NCBI RefSeq assembly: GCF_014200455.1
Contig: NZ_JACHBW010000033.1
Span: 1 to 49,757, forward strand
DNA: 49,757 nucleotides
Source of the DNA: Paraburkholderia bannensis
GTDB lineage: Bacteria; Pseudomonadota; Gammaproteobacteria; Burkholderiales; Burkholderiaceae
Reading direction: 5' to 3'
The notes under the pieces are model-generated. The model was given only the letters and a program-made list of their open reading frames with translations. It made no database searches and was not told where the DNA came from. Of this stretch, positions 18,905-27,750 are shown piece after piece; position 1 is the first letter of the stretch, and each line of letters begins with the position of its first letter. Both the position numbers and the translations under genes were made by a program.

Positions 18905-18924
18905 ATGAATTCTGCAGTGCAGTC
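18905..18924. promoter_or_regulatory. Operator-like palindrome, copy 2 of the shared element
   Basis: TTCTGCA-G-TGCAGTC (18910-18924) is an imperfect palindrome. Read on the minus strand, CTGCACTGCAGAATTCAT (18922 down to 18905) matches 17 of 18 bases of the element at 9872-9889, and in both places it reads toward the operon it precedes. This copy is about 175 bp before the livH start codon. Confidence 0.66.
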
Positions 18925-19052
18925 AGCCTGGGGAAAATACCAGACGGTCGTTCGAAAATCGCCAGAGCGTTATTTTTAAGCGTTTTTTTCGACGAAACCG
19001 ATGGATTTTGCGGTGCAGCGGACTACAAACGGAGACGGCTGACTGCCTTGAC

Positions 19053-19089
19053 TCACGCTAATCGCGTGACTAAGTTCTGCCATGCCGTC
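19053..19089. promoter_or_regulatory. Palindrome and weak third copy of the operator before the SDR
   Basis: TCACGC-TAATC-GCGTGA (19053-19069) is a perfect 6-5-6 palindrome. Just after it, TTCTGCCATGCCGTC (19075-19089) matches the 15-bp palindrome at 9870 at 11 positions. Both are 60-100 bp before the SDR start. The rest of the 419-bp gap 18731-19149 shows no gene. Confidence 0.35.
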
Positions 19090-19149
19090 AGTCATTCCAC
19101 GGATTAGAAGTGATTCATTCATCATCAACGCGAATGGAGGGCAGGGACG

Positions 19150-19932
19150 ATGCGTTTCATCAACAAGGTTGCCATCGTGACCGGAGCGGCCAGCGGGATC
19201 GGTCGCGCGACGGCGCGCAGGCTCTATGCCGAGGGCGCGTCGGTCGCGCTCGTGGACCGGCAGGCCGGCGCGCTCGCAGACGTGGCGGCGCAATTCGACG
19301 CCGCGCGCGTGTGGCATGGCGTCGTCGATGTGGCGCGCGAAGATGACGTAGCGCGCTGCGTTGCCGACGTGCGCGCACGCTTGGGCGAAATCGACGTGCT
19401 CTGCAACGTGGCGGGCATCGCCGGCGGCGATTATTCGAGCGTCGCCGAAACGGACACAGCGGTCTGGCAGCAGATTCTCTCCGTCAATCTGATGGGCGTG
19501 GTGCACTTCACCAAATGGGCCGCGCAGGCGATGACCGCGCGCGGCCAGGGGGCGATCGTCAATGTGGCCTCCGTGGCGGGCGTGCGCTCGGGCGCGGGCG
19601 GCAATGCGTACAGCGCTTCCAAGGCCGCCGTCATCAACCTCACGATGACGAGCGCCTGCGATCTTGCGGCTTCGCAGATCCGCGTGAATGCCGTGTGCCC
19701 CGGCCTGATCGAAACCGGCATGACAGCGCCTATATTCGAACGCGCACGCGAGTTGAACAAGACCGACCGGCTGGGCTATCGCTGCGAACTGCGCCGTCCG
19801 GGCCGCCCTGAAGAGGTGGCTTCCGCCATTGCCTTTCTTGCCAGCGACGACGCCAGTTACGTCACCGGCCAGGCGCTGCCTGTCGACGGCGGCAACACCG
19901 CTTCGCTGAATCTGCCTGGCATGAAGGTCTGA
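19150..19932 (+). CDS. SDR oxidoreductase of the IclR cluster
   Basis: A 260-residue classical short-chain dehydrogenase: the cofactor motif is VTGAASGIGRATA, an NVAG variant of NNAG occurs in CNVAGIAGG, the catalytic Ser is in VNVASVAG, and the active-site pair is YSASK. The acidic residue in ALVDRQ after the second strand predicts NAD rather than NADP. A strong Shine-Dalgarno (GGAGG) precedes ATG 19150. In the cluster it could interconvert a 4-keto and 4-hydroxy acyl-CoA, the step done by LvaD in levulinate catabolism, or oxidise a beta-hydroxyacyl-CoA. That assignment is inference from neighbours only. Confidence 0.87.
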   Translation: MRFINKVAIVTGAASGIGRATARRLYAEGASVALVDRQAGALADVAAQFDAARVWHGVVDVAREDDVARCVADVRARLGEIDVLCNVAGIAGGDYSSVAETDTAVWQQILSVNLMGVVHFTKWAAQAMTARGQGAIVNVASVAGVRSGAGGNAYSASKAAVINLTMTSACDLAASQIRVNAVCPGLIETGMTAPIFERARELNKTDRLGYRCELRRPGRPEEVASAIAFLASDDASYVTGQALPVDGGNTASLNLPGMKV

Positions 19933-19942
19933 GCGCACCGCT

Positions 19943-19974
19943 CATGCGGCCCGCCTGCAACAGCGGGCCGCATG
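19943..19974. terminator. 12-bp perfect hairpin between convergent SDR and porin genes
   Basis: CATGCGGCCCGC (19943-19954) and its exact complement (19963-19974) enclose an 8-nt loop. The position, 10 bp past the SDR stop and 20 bp past the porin stop, fits a bidirectional terminator. It has no T-run. Confidence 0.62.
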
Positions 19975-19994
19975 CCTCGCGCGGCAGAACGCGA

Positions 19995-21092
19995 TCAGAA
20001 CAAATGGCGGATGCCGAGGCTTGCGCCCACCGTCGAACCGTTCACTTCGTAGAGCGCGTTGTTGATCGACAGACCCGTATCCATGCGGCCGTGGTTGTTC
20101 ACGTAGCCCACCTGGCCGTAGAGCGTCGTACGCTTCGAGAGGAAGAACTGCACGCCCCCCGAGGTCATGATCGAATGGTTCGCGCCATTATTGCCGTCGC
20201 GCGTGTACCAGACGCCCGCGTTCACGTTGAGGTAAGGCGTGACGAAGTAGCTCAGGCCGCCCGAATAAACGCTGTTGTCGAACGAGCCGGCCACCTTGTA
20301 AAGCGCGTAGGAGGCCGAAACGGCGAGGCCGTTTTCGAAGCGGTAGAGTGCGCCCAGCGTGCGGCCCACGAATTCCACGGTGCTCGGAACCGGCGTGCTG
20401 ACCGCGCTGCCGCCCGAGTTGCCGTTGTAGAGCGCGCCGGTGAGCGTGAGGCCGCCCAGGTGATAACGCAGGCTCGCAGAATATTGCCGGCCCGCCTGGA
20501 AGTCGCCCGCCGAGCCGCCCAGTGCGATCATGGCCGCCGCCTGGATGCCGTAGATTTCCGGCGAGGTATAGGTGAGCGAATTGCTGTTGAAGAGGCCGGT
20601 GACGAAGACGTTGTTGACGTAGCTGACCAGACCGCTGCCGAAGTACGACATGCCGCGCGGGTCCGTATCGTAAAGCGACAGGAAGAACGGCGAATATTGC
20701 AGACCAGCCTTCATCGAACCATAGGGGCTGTTGATGCCCACCCATGCCTGGCGGCCGAACATATTGCCGTTCGAATTGTTGAACGCGCCGTTTGCCACGC
20801 TGATGCCGCTCTCCAGGGTGAAGACCGCGCGTATGCCGCCGCCCAGATCCTCGGCGCCGCGCATGCCGAAACTCGATCCCGTCATGCCGCTGTCCGTGAA
20901 CGAAAACTGGTGGCCCTCGTTCTGGCCCGTCGACATATTCATGGTGTGGCTGGTATAGAGCAGCGAGGCATCGACAATACCGTAGAGCGTCACACTGCTC
21001 TGCGCGTGCGCGGCGCTTGCCATGCCCATCAGACCCGTCGCTGCGACCCCGGTGGCAAGCAGTTTCTTGCGTAGCGTATTACGTTTTGACAT
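19995..21092 (-). CDS. Outer-membrane porin, OmpC/Burkholderia type
   Basis: A 365-residue trimeric 16-strand porin. It has a signal peptide of about 30 residues ending SAAHA before QSSVTLYGIVD, the usual first strand. It carries the conserved SSFGMRGAEDLGGGIRAVFT block and 'GRQAWVGINSPYGSMKAGLQ', which leads into loop 3, and ends GASLGIRHLF with the C-terminal Phe needed for BAM recognition. Placed at the edge of the IclR cluster, it may be the outer-membrane entry for the substrate of the Liv-type importer. It does not match the decayed porin at 8173-8620 closely. Confidence 0.92.
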   Translation of the reverse strand: MSKRNTLRKKLLATGVAATGLMGMASAAHAQSSVTLYGIVDASLLYTSHTMNMSTGQNEGHQFSFTDSGMTGSSFGMRGAEDLGGGIRAVFTLESGISVANGAFNNSNGNMFGRQAWVGINSPYGSMKAGLQYSPFFLSLYDTDPRGMSYFGSGLVSYVNNVFVTGLFNSNSLTYTSPEIYGIQAAAMIALGGSAGDFQAGRQYSASLRYHLGGLTLTGALYNGNSGGSAVSTPVPSTVEFVGRTLGALYRFENGLAVSASYALYKVAGSFDNSVYSGGLSYFVTPYLNVNAGVWYTRDGNNGANHSIMTSGGVQFFLSKRTTLYGQVGYVNNHGRMDTGLSINNALYEVNGSTVGASLGIRHLF

Positions 21093-21638
21093 TTTGGAAT
21101 CCTGATCGACTGGAATGGCTTGAAATTGGTTGGATCAGTGCACTTCTCTTGTCGCGGCGCGTCAGGGTGCGCGGACGTGGCGCATGGGCGCCATCCGTGC
21201 GGGTTACCGGCCTTGTTGAACAGCGTGTGGCCGGCTTCGACGCGTTACGCGAACGTCGTTACGGGGATTGCTGCGGTAATACGGGAAGGACGTCTTGCCG
21301 GTGAGGCCAGGTCAGGCGCGCAAGGAATAGGGCGGCGCGCCGCATGTCGGATTCGGATCGCAAGTTCAGGCTTTGCTCGTTCACCGATTGCCTCTCCAGA
21401 TACCAGGTAGGGCTTGCAAGATTGTCCGGAATGTCTGTCAGACGGGGATTATTTTTGTACGGTCGTACGAAAACGTCACCCTGGGGGAAACGTGGGGGCG
21501 ACACTCTAATTTTTATCGGGCGCCTGTGCAGGCGGCCCAGATTGTCGGATGCGCGACAATCTGCTGAGGATCGGTAAGGGCAGGAGTTCTATGCGGCGCG
21601 CAAATAATGATTCGGAGTCCATTTCAAATTGACGCGGC
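21093..21638. other. 546-bp gap with two operator-like palindromes
   Basis: No convincing gene lies between the porin start and the end of the next LysR gene. Two symmetric elements stand out: GTCTG-T-CAGAC (21433-21443), and TTTTTGTACG-GT-CGTACGAAAA (21452-21473), whose 10-bp arms differ at one position. Both lie 340-380 bp before the porin start on its 5' side. Short open frames around 21344-21577 run through them and look spurious. Confidence 0.45.
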
Positions 21639-22499
21639 TCAAACCTTGAACGTCTGGCCCACTACCTCGGCGACGAAATCGATCACTGCGCGTATTGGCG
21701 GCGAGTGCCGCAGATCGTCGTGCACGACCAGCCAGATATCGAGCGAGAAGGCCTCGCCCGCCCACGGCAGGCGCTGCAGCGTTGGATCGGCGTCGCCCAT
21801 GAACACGGGCAGGCCCGCCACGCCAACGCCGGTGCGCGCCACCGCCAGTTGCGTGGTGATGTCGCTCACTTCGCATACCACCGGCCGCGCGCCCGCCGCC
21901 GCCCGCAGCCATTGCTCGTGGGGCATGTCCGCGAGCCGCGCCTCGTAAGCGATGAAACCCCACTCGGCGGGCTGGTCCGCCGGCGCGTAGTCGCGGCTGG
22001 CGTAAAGCGCGAACGGCATCGTGCCTAGCTTGCGCGTGACATTGCGCGGCTCGTCGGGGCGCGCTAGCCGCACGGCGAGATCCGCTTCGCGCCGCCCCAG
22101 CGAGACGCGCTGCGCTTCGCTCGCAATCGACAACCGGATGCCGGGATGCCGCTGCGCGAACGCGCCCAGCGTGGTCGCGAAGAAGTTGCTCGCCAGCACC
22201 GGCGGCACGCTGATGGTCACCTTGCCGAGCATCGGCGACTGGGCCGCGCGCGCGAGCCGCTCGATGGCGAACGCTTCGGCCTCCATGCGCTGCGCCAGTT
22301 CGACGATCTGGCGGCCCGATGCGGTCAACTGGCAGGCGCGCGGCAGCCGGTCGACCAGACGCATTGCCAGATCGGTTTCCAGCGCGCTCAGACGCCGGCC
22401 GACGGTTGCGTGATCGACCTTGAGCTGCCGGGCGGCGGCGGAAAGGCTGCCCGTCTGCGCAACGGCCACGAAGAAGCGAAGATTTTCCCAGTCGAACAT
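21639..22499 (-). CDS. LysR-family transcriptional regulator
   Basis: A 286-residue LysR protein. The HTH is at residues 1-60 (FDWENLRFFVAVAQTGSLSA, then HATVGRRLSALE). The rest is an effector domain with the marks of the group that controls efflux and detoxification genes (IRLSIASEAQRVSLGRREADLAVRL). I chose the ATG at 22499 (MFDWEN), the usual family start; 22517 would add six residues. It is divergent from a DHA2-type efflux gene with 95 bp between them, holding paired palindromes. The expected target is that efflux gene. Confidence 0.9.
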   Translation of the reverse strand: MFDWENLRFFVAVAQTGSLSAAARQLKVDHATVGRRLSALETDLAMRLVDRLPRACQLTASGRQIVELAQRMEAEAFAIERLARAAQSPMLGKVTISVPPVLASNFFATTLGAFAQRHPGIRLSIASEAQRVSLGRREADLAVRLARPDEPRNVTRKLGTMPFALYASRDYAPADQPAEWGFIAYEARLADMPHEQWLRAAAGARPVVCEVSDITTQLAVARTGVGVAGLPVFMGDADPTLQRLPWAGEAFSLDIWLVVHDDLRHSPPIRAVIDFVAEVVGQTFKV

Positions 22500-22520
22500 C
22501 GGTGCAATTTCTCCCATCTA

Positions 22521-22568
22521 CTGTGCACGATTGGGGAATATTCGCACAGAACCGCAGCGCTTACGCTG
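22521..22568. promoter_or_regulatory. Palindromes in the LysR/efflux divergent promoter
   Basis: CTGTGC (22521-22526) and GCACAG (22544-22549) bracket a region that includes the palindrome GAATATTC (22536-22543). A further CAGCG-CTTA-CGCTG (22555-22568) follows. They fill most of the 95-bp divergent gap and are candidate regulator sites. Confidence 0.45.
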
Positions 22569-22594
22569 TCGTTTTGCGACTCAAAGGCATAGCG

Positions 22595-24022
22595 ATGCAA
22601 ACCCTCACCTCAAAATCGCCCGATGCGCAGGCAGACGTGCGATCGGGCTTCGTACAGATCGCCGCGTGTCTGGGCTTCGTGGTGGTCTCGATCGACGTGA
22701 GCGTGGTCAATGTCGCGCTCGATGCGCTGCGCGTCGCATTTCACGCCGACGTCACCGGCCTGCAGTGGGTCGTGAACGCCTACGCTCTGGTGTTCGCATC
22801 GGCGTTGCTTTTGGCGGGGGCGCTGGGCGACCGCTTCGGCGCGAAACGCGTGTTCGCCGCGGGTTTTGCGCTCTTCACGTGCGCCTCGGTGGGCTGCGGG
22901 CTGGCGGGTTCGCTCGCGGCGCTGATCGGCTGGCGGCTCGCGCAAGGGGTGGGCGCCGCGCTGCTGGTGCCGAACTCCCTTTCGGTATTGCGCGAGGCGT
23001 TCCACGACGCCGGCGCGCGCAGCCGCGCGGTGGGCTGGTGGGCCGCGGGCGGCGGCATCGCGCTGGCGGCCGGGCCGGTGATCGGCGGCCTGCTGATCGC
23101 GGCCTTGGGTTGGCGCAGCATTTTTCTCGTCAACGTGCCGGTCGGTGCAATCGGGCTCTGGATGACGCTGCGTCACGCGCCGCGTTCGCATGGGCATCCG
23201 GGGCGCAGTCTCGATCCGCTCGGCCAGATTAGCGGCGCCCTCGCGCTGGCCGCGCTCGCCTTCGCGTTGACCGAGGCGAGCAGCCTCTCGTGGCAAAGCC
23301 CGTTGATCGTGGGCGCATTCGCCTTGAGCATCGTCTCGGGCGCGGCATTCGTGTGGCAGCAGGCGCGCAACCCCGCCGCGACGCTGCCGCCCGCGCTGTT
23401 CGCCAACCGCACGGTCGGCGGCGCGACGCTCATCGGCCTGATCGCAAATCTGGTGTTCTATGGCATCGTTTTCACGTTCAGCCTGTTGTTCCAGACCGTC
23501 TGGCACTTCACGCCCGAGCGCACCGGGCTGGCATTTCTGCCGATGATGGCGGTGCTCGTGGTGATGAACATCGCGGCGGGACGACTGGTGAATCGCGCGG
23601 GCGCGCGGCGGCTCATCATGGCGGGACTCGTGATGGCCATCGTCGGCTATCTGTCTATGCTGCCCGCGCTTGCCGCGCAGTCGTACGAATGGCTGATCGC
23701 GCCGATGCTGCTGGCGGGCGGCGGCATCGCGCTGGCGGTGCCCACGCTCACTGGCGCACTGCTGGCAGCGGTGAAGCGCGAGCAGTCGGGCATCGCCTCG
23801 GGGCTGCTCAACGCTGCGCGCCAGGTGGGCGGCGTGATGGGCGTGGCGCTGTTCGGCTTCCTCGTGCGCCATGCGCAGACCGCGCTGTTCCTGCATGGCG
23901 TGGTGCAGGCGCTGGTTGTGTCCGCAACGTTATTGGCGGTGGCGTGCGGGGTGGCATGGCGCACGCTGGAGAGCCGGGCGCGCCCGCTGGCCGGGACCGT
24001 GGCCCCGGCGTCGCATCAATGA
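22595..24022 (+). CDS. MFS efflux transporter, DHA2 (EmrB/QacA) family
   Basis: A 475-residue drug:H+ antiporter with 14 predicted helices. It has the DHA2 first-helix DVSVVNVALDALR, the WVVNAYALVFASALLLAGALGDRFGAKR motif A region split over helices 2-3, and the antiporter motif C region in helix 5 (GGGIALAAGPVIGGLL). I chose ATG 22595 (MQTLTS) because it is the first start after the divergent promoter. It is divergent from a LysR gene. Its stop overlaps by 7 bp the stop of the convergent MFS gene at 24016. Confidence 0.9.
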   Translation: MQTLTSKSPDAQADVRSGFVQIAACLGFVVVSIDVSVVNVALDALRVAFHADVTGLQWVVNAYALVFASALLLAGALGDRFGAKRVFAAGFALFTCASVGCGLAGSLAALIGWRLAQGVGAALLVPNSLSVLREAFHDAGARSRAVGWWAAGGGIALAAGPVIGGLLIAALGWRSIFLVNVPVGAIGLWMTLRHAPRSHGHPGRSLDPLGQISGALALAALAFALTEASSLSWQSPLIVGAFALSIVSGAAFVWQQARNPAATLPPALFANRTVGGATLIGLIANLVFYGIVFTFSLLFQTVWHFTPERTGLAFLPMMAVLVVMNIAAGRLVNRAGARRLIMAGLVMAIVGYLSMLPALAAQSYEWLIAPMLLAGGGIALAVPTLTGALLAAVKREQSGIASGLLNAARQVGGVMGVALFGFLVRHAQTALFLHGVVQALVVSATLLAVACGVAWRTLESRARPLAGTVAPASHQ

Positions 24023-25356
24023 TCGTGCCTGACCTGGGGAAGCACGGGTTGCCGCGTCTTGCGGCTCAGCAGCAGGGCGACGATGGCGGAGAGGGCGAGG
24101 GTCGCCGCGACCAGTTGCAGACCGGCCGTATAACCGCCGGTCTGCGCCTTCAGCCAGCCTATCGCCGCAGGCCCGACGAAGCCACCCAGATTGCCGATCG
24201 AATTGATCATCGCGATGCCCGCCGCCGCGCCCGCGCCGGAGAGGAAGGTGCCCGGCATCGCCCACAACGGTGCTTTGGCCGCGCTGATGCCGACGTTCAC
24301 AGTGACCAGCGCCAGCACGATCGCGAGCGCCGAAGTCGCCGATCCCGCAAACACGAAACCCGCGCAGGCCAGCAGGCAGGGCAGCACGACGTGCCAGGTG
24401 CGCTCGCCGGTACGGTCCGAGTGGCGCGCCCAGACGATCATCGCCACTACGGCCACGACGGCGGGAATCGCGTTGAGCAGCCCCGTTTGCAGCGCACTGA
24501 AGCCAAATTCGCGAATCATGAGCGGCGCCCACAGACCCAGCGTATACAGTCCCGCCGAGGTGCCGAAGTAAATCAGCGCGAGCGCCAGGACGCGCGGGTC
24601 GCGCAGCGCGCTCCACGCCGCCGCCGTGTGGCCCGTATTCGATTCGCGCAGGCGTGCTTCGTCGCGTAGTTGCGTGATCAACCAGTTGCGTTCATCGGCA
24701 TCGAGCCAGCGCGCCTTGTCCGGTGAGTCGGTGAGCGCGCGCAATACGACCACACCGAGCACGACGGCAGGCACGGCTTCGATCAGATAAAGCAGTTGCC
24801 AGTCAGCCAGGCCCATGAATGGCGGCAATTGCATGAGCGCGCCGGAGAGCGGCGAACCGATTGCGGTCGAGATCGGCGCGGCCGCCATGAACCACGCCGC
24901 TGCAACGGCGCGTTGCCGTGCCGGAAACCATAGGCTCAGATAGAGAATGATGCCGGGGAAGAAACCGGCTTCCGCCACACCCAGCAGGAATCGCAAGGTG
25001 TAGAAACTGGCAGGACCACTAACAAAAGCGGATGCCGCCGAAACCAGACCCCAGCTCACCATCACGCGCGCGATCCACAGACGCGCGCCCACACGATGCA
25101 GGATCAGGTTGGACGGAATCTCGAACAGAAAATAGCCGATGAAAAAAAGCCCGCCGCCCAGCCCGAACGCCGCCGGTGACAGGCCGATTGCCTTGTTCAT
25201 CGTGATCGCCGCGAAGCCCACGTTGACGCGGTCGAGAAAGCTCACGAAGTAAAGCAGCATCACGAACGGAATGATCCGCCACATGAGCTTGCGCGTGACG
25301 CGCGCGGCGATCTCGCTGCGGTCTGCGGCAGTATTCCCGGTAATGTCCGTATCCAT
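24016..25356 (-). CDS. MFS transporter, anion:cation symporter (tartrate/phthalate type)
   Basis: A 446-residue ACS-family symporter with 12 helices. It has the family's VSFLDRVNVGFAAITMNKAIGL start, IPSNLILHRVGARLWIAR in loop 2-3, and GVAEAGFFPGIILYLSLWFP in helix 4. ATG 25356 follows GGAGGAGAC directly. It lies 70 bp downstream of the tartrate-type dehydrogenase gene on the same strand and should import that enzyme's substrate, tartrate, D-malate or a similar dicarboxylate. It is a clear paralog of the MFS at 37494. Confidence 0.9.
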   Translation of the reverse strand: MDTDITGNTAADRSEIAARVTRKLMWRIIPFVMLLYFVSFLDRVNVGFAAITMNKAIGLSPAAFGLGGGLFFIGYFLFEIPSNLILHRVGARLWIARVMVSWGLVSAASAFVSGPASFYTLRFLLGVAEAGFFPGIILYLSLWFPARQRAVAAAWFMAAAPISTAIGSPLSGALMQLPPFMGLADWQLLYLIEAVPAVVLGVVVLRALTDSPDKARWLDADERNWLITQLRDEARLRESNTGHTAAAWSALRDPRVLALALIYFGTSAGLYTLGLWAPLMIREFGFSALQTGLLNAIPAVVAVVAMIVWARHSDRTGERTWHVVLPCLLACAGFVFAGSATSALAIVLALVTVNVGISAAKAPLWAMPGTFLSGAGAAAGIAMINSIGNLGGFVGPAAIGWLKAQTGGYTAGLQLVAATLALSAIVALLLSRKTRQPVLPQVRHDH

Positions 25357-25426
25357 GTCTCCTCCATTGGGGTGGGCGCGTGCGTGCGCGCCCCTTATCG
25401 CTCCGGTCACAACAAGGTGCTGGCGC

Positions 25427-26533
25427 CTATGCCGCCACGGCATCGGTCGCAGCGGCGATCGCGCCCGTCTTTTCGAGCAACGCGCAGAGCGCCGCCGTGA
25501 CTTGCGCCGTGCTTGCATTGCCGCCCAGATCGCGCGTGTGCAGCGAACTATCGGCTGTCACCGCTTCGATGGCCTGCATCACGCGCGCGGCGGCTTCGGT
25601 TTCGCCCAGGTGTTCGAGCAGCATCACGACCGACCAGAACGTGCCGACGGGATTCGCCAGGCCCTTGCCCATGATGTCGAACGCCGAGCCGTGAATCGGT
25701 TCGAACATCGACGGATAGCGGCGCTCGGGGTCGATATTGCCGGTGGGCGCGATGCCCAGACTGCCCGCGAGTGCGGCGGCCAGATCGCTCAGAATGTCGG
25801 CGTGCAGATTGGTGGCGACGATGGTGTCGAGCGAGGCGGGCCGGTTGACCATGCGCGCGGTGGCGGCATCGACGAGTTCCTTGTCCCACTTGACATCGGG
25901 AAACTCCAGCGCGATCTGCTGCGCGATCTCGTCCCACATGACCATCGCGTGGCGCTGGGCGTTGCTCTTGGTGATGACGGTGAGTTGCCTGCGCGGGCGC
26001 GACTGCGCGAGGCGAAACGCAAAGCGCAGGATGCGCTCGACGCCCGCGCGCGTCATGATCGACACGTCGGTGGCGGCCTCGATCGGATGACCCTGATGCA
26101 CGCGCCCGCCCACGCCCGAGTATTCGCCTTCGGAGTTCTCGCGCACGATCACCCAGTCGAGGTCGTTCGGGCCGCAGCGTTTGAGCGGCGCGTCGATGCC
26201 AGGCAGGATGCGCGTGGGCCGTACGTTCGCGTACTGGTCGAAGCCCTGGCAGATCTTCAGGCGCAGACCCCAGAGGGTGATGTGATCGGGCACGTCCGGG
26301 TCGCCTGCGGAGCCGAACAGGATCGCGTCCTTGTCGCGCAGTGCGTCGAGTCCGCCGGCCGGCATCATCACGCCGTGTGCGCGGTAGTAGTCTGCGCCCC
26401 ACTGGAAGTCCTCGAACTCGAAGGCAAAGCGCTGCGTCGCGCGTGCGAGGGATTCGAGCACCTGTTGGCCGGCCGGCACGACTTCCTTGCCAATGCCGTC
26501 GCCCGGAATGGTGGCGATGCGATAAGTCTTCAT
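25427..26533 (-). CDS. Tartrate/D-malate dehydrogenase (decarboxylating), TtuC/DmlA-like
   Basis: A 368-residue NAD- and metal-dependent beta-hydroxyacid oxidative decarboxylase of the isopropylmalate/isocitrate dehydrogenase superfamily. It shows TIPGDGIGKEVV at the N-terminus, the substrate segment VRPTRILPGI with VIVRENSEGEYSGVGGR, the catalytic Lys in VITKSNA, the metal Asp in ATNLHADILSDLAA, and EPIHGSAFDIMGKGLANPVG at the cofactor site. The VRPTRILPG and ENSEGEYSG wording fits tartrate dehydrogenase/D-malate dehydrogenase rather than LeuB. It is divergent from a DmlR-like LysR gene and is followed by a matching symporter. Confidence 0.88.
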   Translation of the reverse strand: MKTYRIATIPGDGIGKEVVPAGQQVLESLARATQRFAFEFEDFQWGADYYRAHGVMMPAGGLDALRDKDAILFGSAGDPDVPDHITLWGLRLKICQGFDQYANVRPTRILPGIDAPLKRCGPNDLDWVIVRENSEGEYSGVGGRVHQGHPIEAATDVSIMTRAGVERILRFAFRLAQSRPRRQLTVITKSNAQRHAMVMWDEIAQQIALEFPDVKWDKELVDAATARMVNRPASLDTIVATNLHADILSDLAAALAGSLGIAPTGNIDPERRYPSMFEPIHGSAFDIMGKGLANPVGTFWSVVMLLEHLGETEAAARVMQAIEAVTADSSLHTRDLGGNASTAQVTAALCALLEKTGAIAAATDAVAA

Positions 26534-26604
26534 GATGCGGTCCTGATCGATGCGACTGCGTGAGTCGGGTGAAAGAGGTGAGAGCGGGTGAACTCACTTT
26601 ACCT

Positions 26605-26615
26605 AACTGGCAGTT
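26605..26615. promoter_or_regulatory. AACTG-G-CAGTT palindrome in a LysR divergon
   Basis: A perfect 11-bp palindrome lies in the 149-bp gap between the tartrate-type dehydrogenase and its divergent LysR gene, with GTGA-AC-TCAC (26588-26597) just before it. It is a possible operator for that regulator. Confidence 0.45.
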
Positions 26616-26682
26616 CAGGAACCGGCGCTATACTCAAAGCATCTTTAACCTGAATTCACAAATCGAAAGGCGGCAAGACATC

Positions 26683-27624
26683 GTGGCCGAAACCGTTCAG
26701 CCCGGCGATCTGGGCTTTTTCTCGATGCTGGCCGCTTCCGGCAGTCTGAGCGCCGCCGCGCGCGAACTGGGCCTTACGCCCGCCGCCGTGAGCAAACGGC
26801 TCGCGCAGATGGAGCAGCGCGCGGGCGTGCCGCTCGTCAACCGCACGACGCGGCGCATGACGCTCACGCCCGAAGGCGAGGTCTATCTGGAGCACGCGCG
26901 CCGCATTCTCGACGAGATCGACGAACTGGCCGAATTGCTGGGCGGCTCGAAAGCGCATCCCAAGGGGCTGTTGCGTGTGAACGCGACGCTGGGTTTCGGG
27001 CGCAGTCATATTGGCCCGGCGATTTCGCGCTTTGTTTTGCGCTATCCGCAGGTTGAGGTGCAGTTGCAGTTGTCCGTGACGCCGCCGCCGCTCACCGACG
27101 ATTCCTTCGACGTCTGCATACGCTTTGGCGAGCCGCCCGATGCGCGGGTGATCGCGCGACGCCTCGCGTCCAACCGGCGCTTGCTGTGCGCCGCGCCTGG
27201 GTATCTGGCACGGCGCGGTGCGCCCGTCACGCCGCACGATCTGGCGAAGCACAATTGCATCGGTATCCGCCAGGGCGACCAGGCGTATGGCGTTTGGCGG
27301 CTGACGAGCGAGCGCGGCAATGCACGCAGGACGGAGTCGGTGCGCATCCACGGCAATCTCACCACCAACGACGGCGAGATCGCCGTGAAGTGGGCGCTGG
27401 AGGGCCACGGCATTCTCATGCGTGCGGAGTGGGACATCCACGACTATCTGGCCGACGGCCGCCTCGTGCCGGTGCTGCCTGACTACGAAACGCCGGGCGC
27501 CGATATTTACGCCGTCTATGCGCAGCGGCACCAGCTTTCGACGCGCATTCGCGCATTCGTCGATTTTCTCGCCGTTGAACTGGGCGGCGCGCAGGAGCGC
27601 CTGGCCATGCCTGCGCATTCATAG
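26683..27624 (+). CDS. LysR-family regulator, DmlR/TtdR-like
   Basis: A 313-residue LysR protein. The HTH is near residues 8-65 (LGFFSMLAASGSLSAAAREL, then AAVSKRLAQMEQRAGVPLV), then the typical 'NRTTRRMTLTPEGEVYLEHARRIL' helix and an effector domain opening GLLRVNATLGFGRSHI, seen in regulators of D-malate and tartrate use. I favour the GTG at 26683 because the conserved HTH follows it closely; upstream in-frame codons back to 26560 overlap the promoter region. It is divergent from the tartrate-type dehydrogenase it presumably controls. It is a paralog of the LysR at 34346. Confidence 0.88.
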   Translation: MAETVQPGDLGFFSMLAASGSLSAAARELGLTPAAVSKRLAQMEQRAGVPLVNRTTRRMTLTPEGEVYLEHARRILDEIDELAELLGGSKAHPKGLLRVNATLGFGRSHIGPAISRFVLRYPQVEVQLQLSVTPPPLTDDSFDVCIRFGEPPDARVIARRLASNRRLLCAAPGYLARRGAPVTPHDLAKHNCIGIRQGDQAYGVWRLTSERGNARRTESVRIHGNLTTNDGEIAVKWALEGHGILMRAEWDIHDYLADGRLVPVLPDYETPGADIYAVYAQRHQLSTRIRAFVDFLAVELGGAQERLAMPAHS

Positions 27625-27750
27625 GCTACATGGACGGCTTCTCGGGTGTCGCTACTGACGTGCGGGGACTAAATCGTTGGGGTTACCGGTAGCAATATAT
27701 TCTCGCGTATATATCGAAACCTTAACCAGACGCTTGCGACGATGAGCCGT

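Noticed and set aside
21344..21577. Small protein gene in the gap upstream of the porin
   Set aside because: The frame runs through operator-like palindromes, has no ribosome binding site and no protein character.
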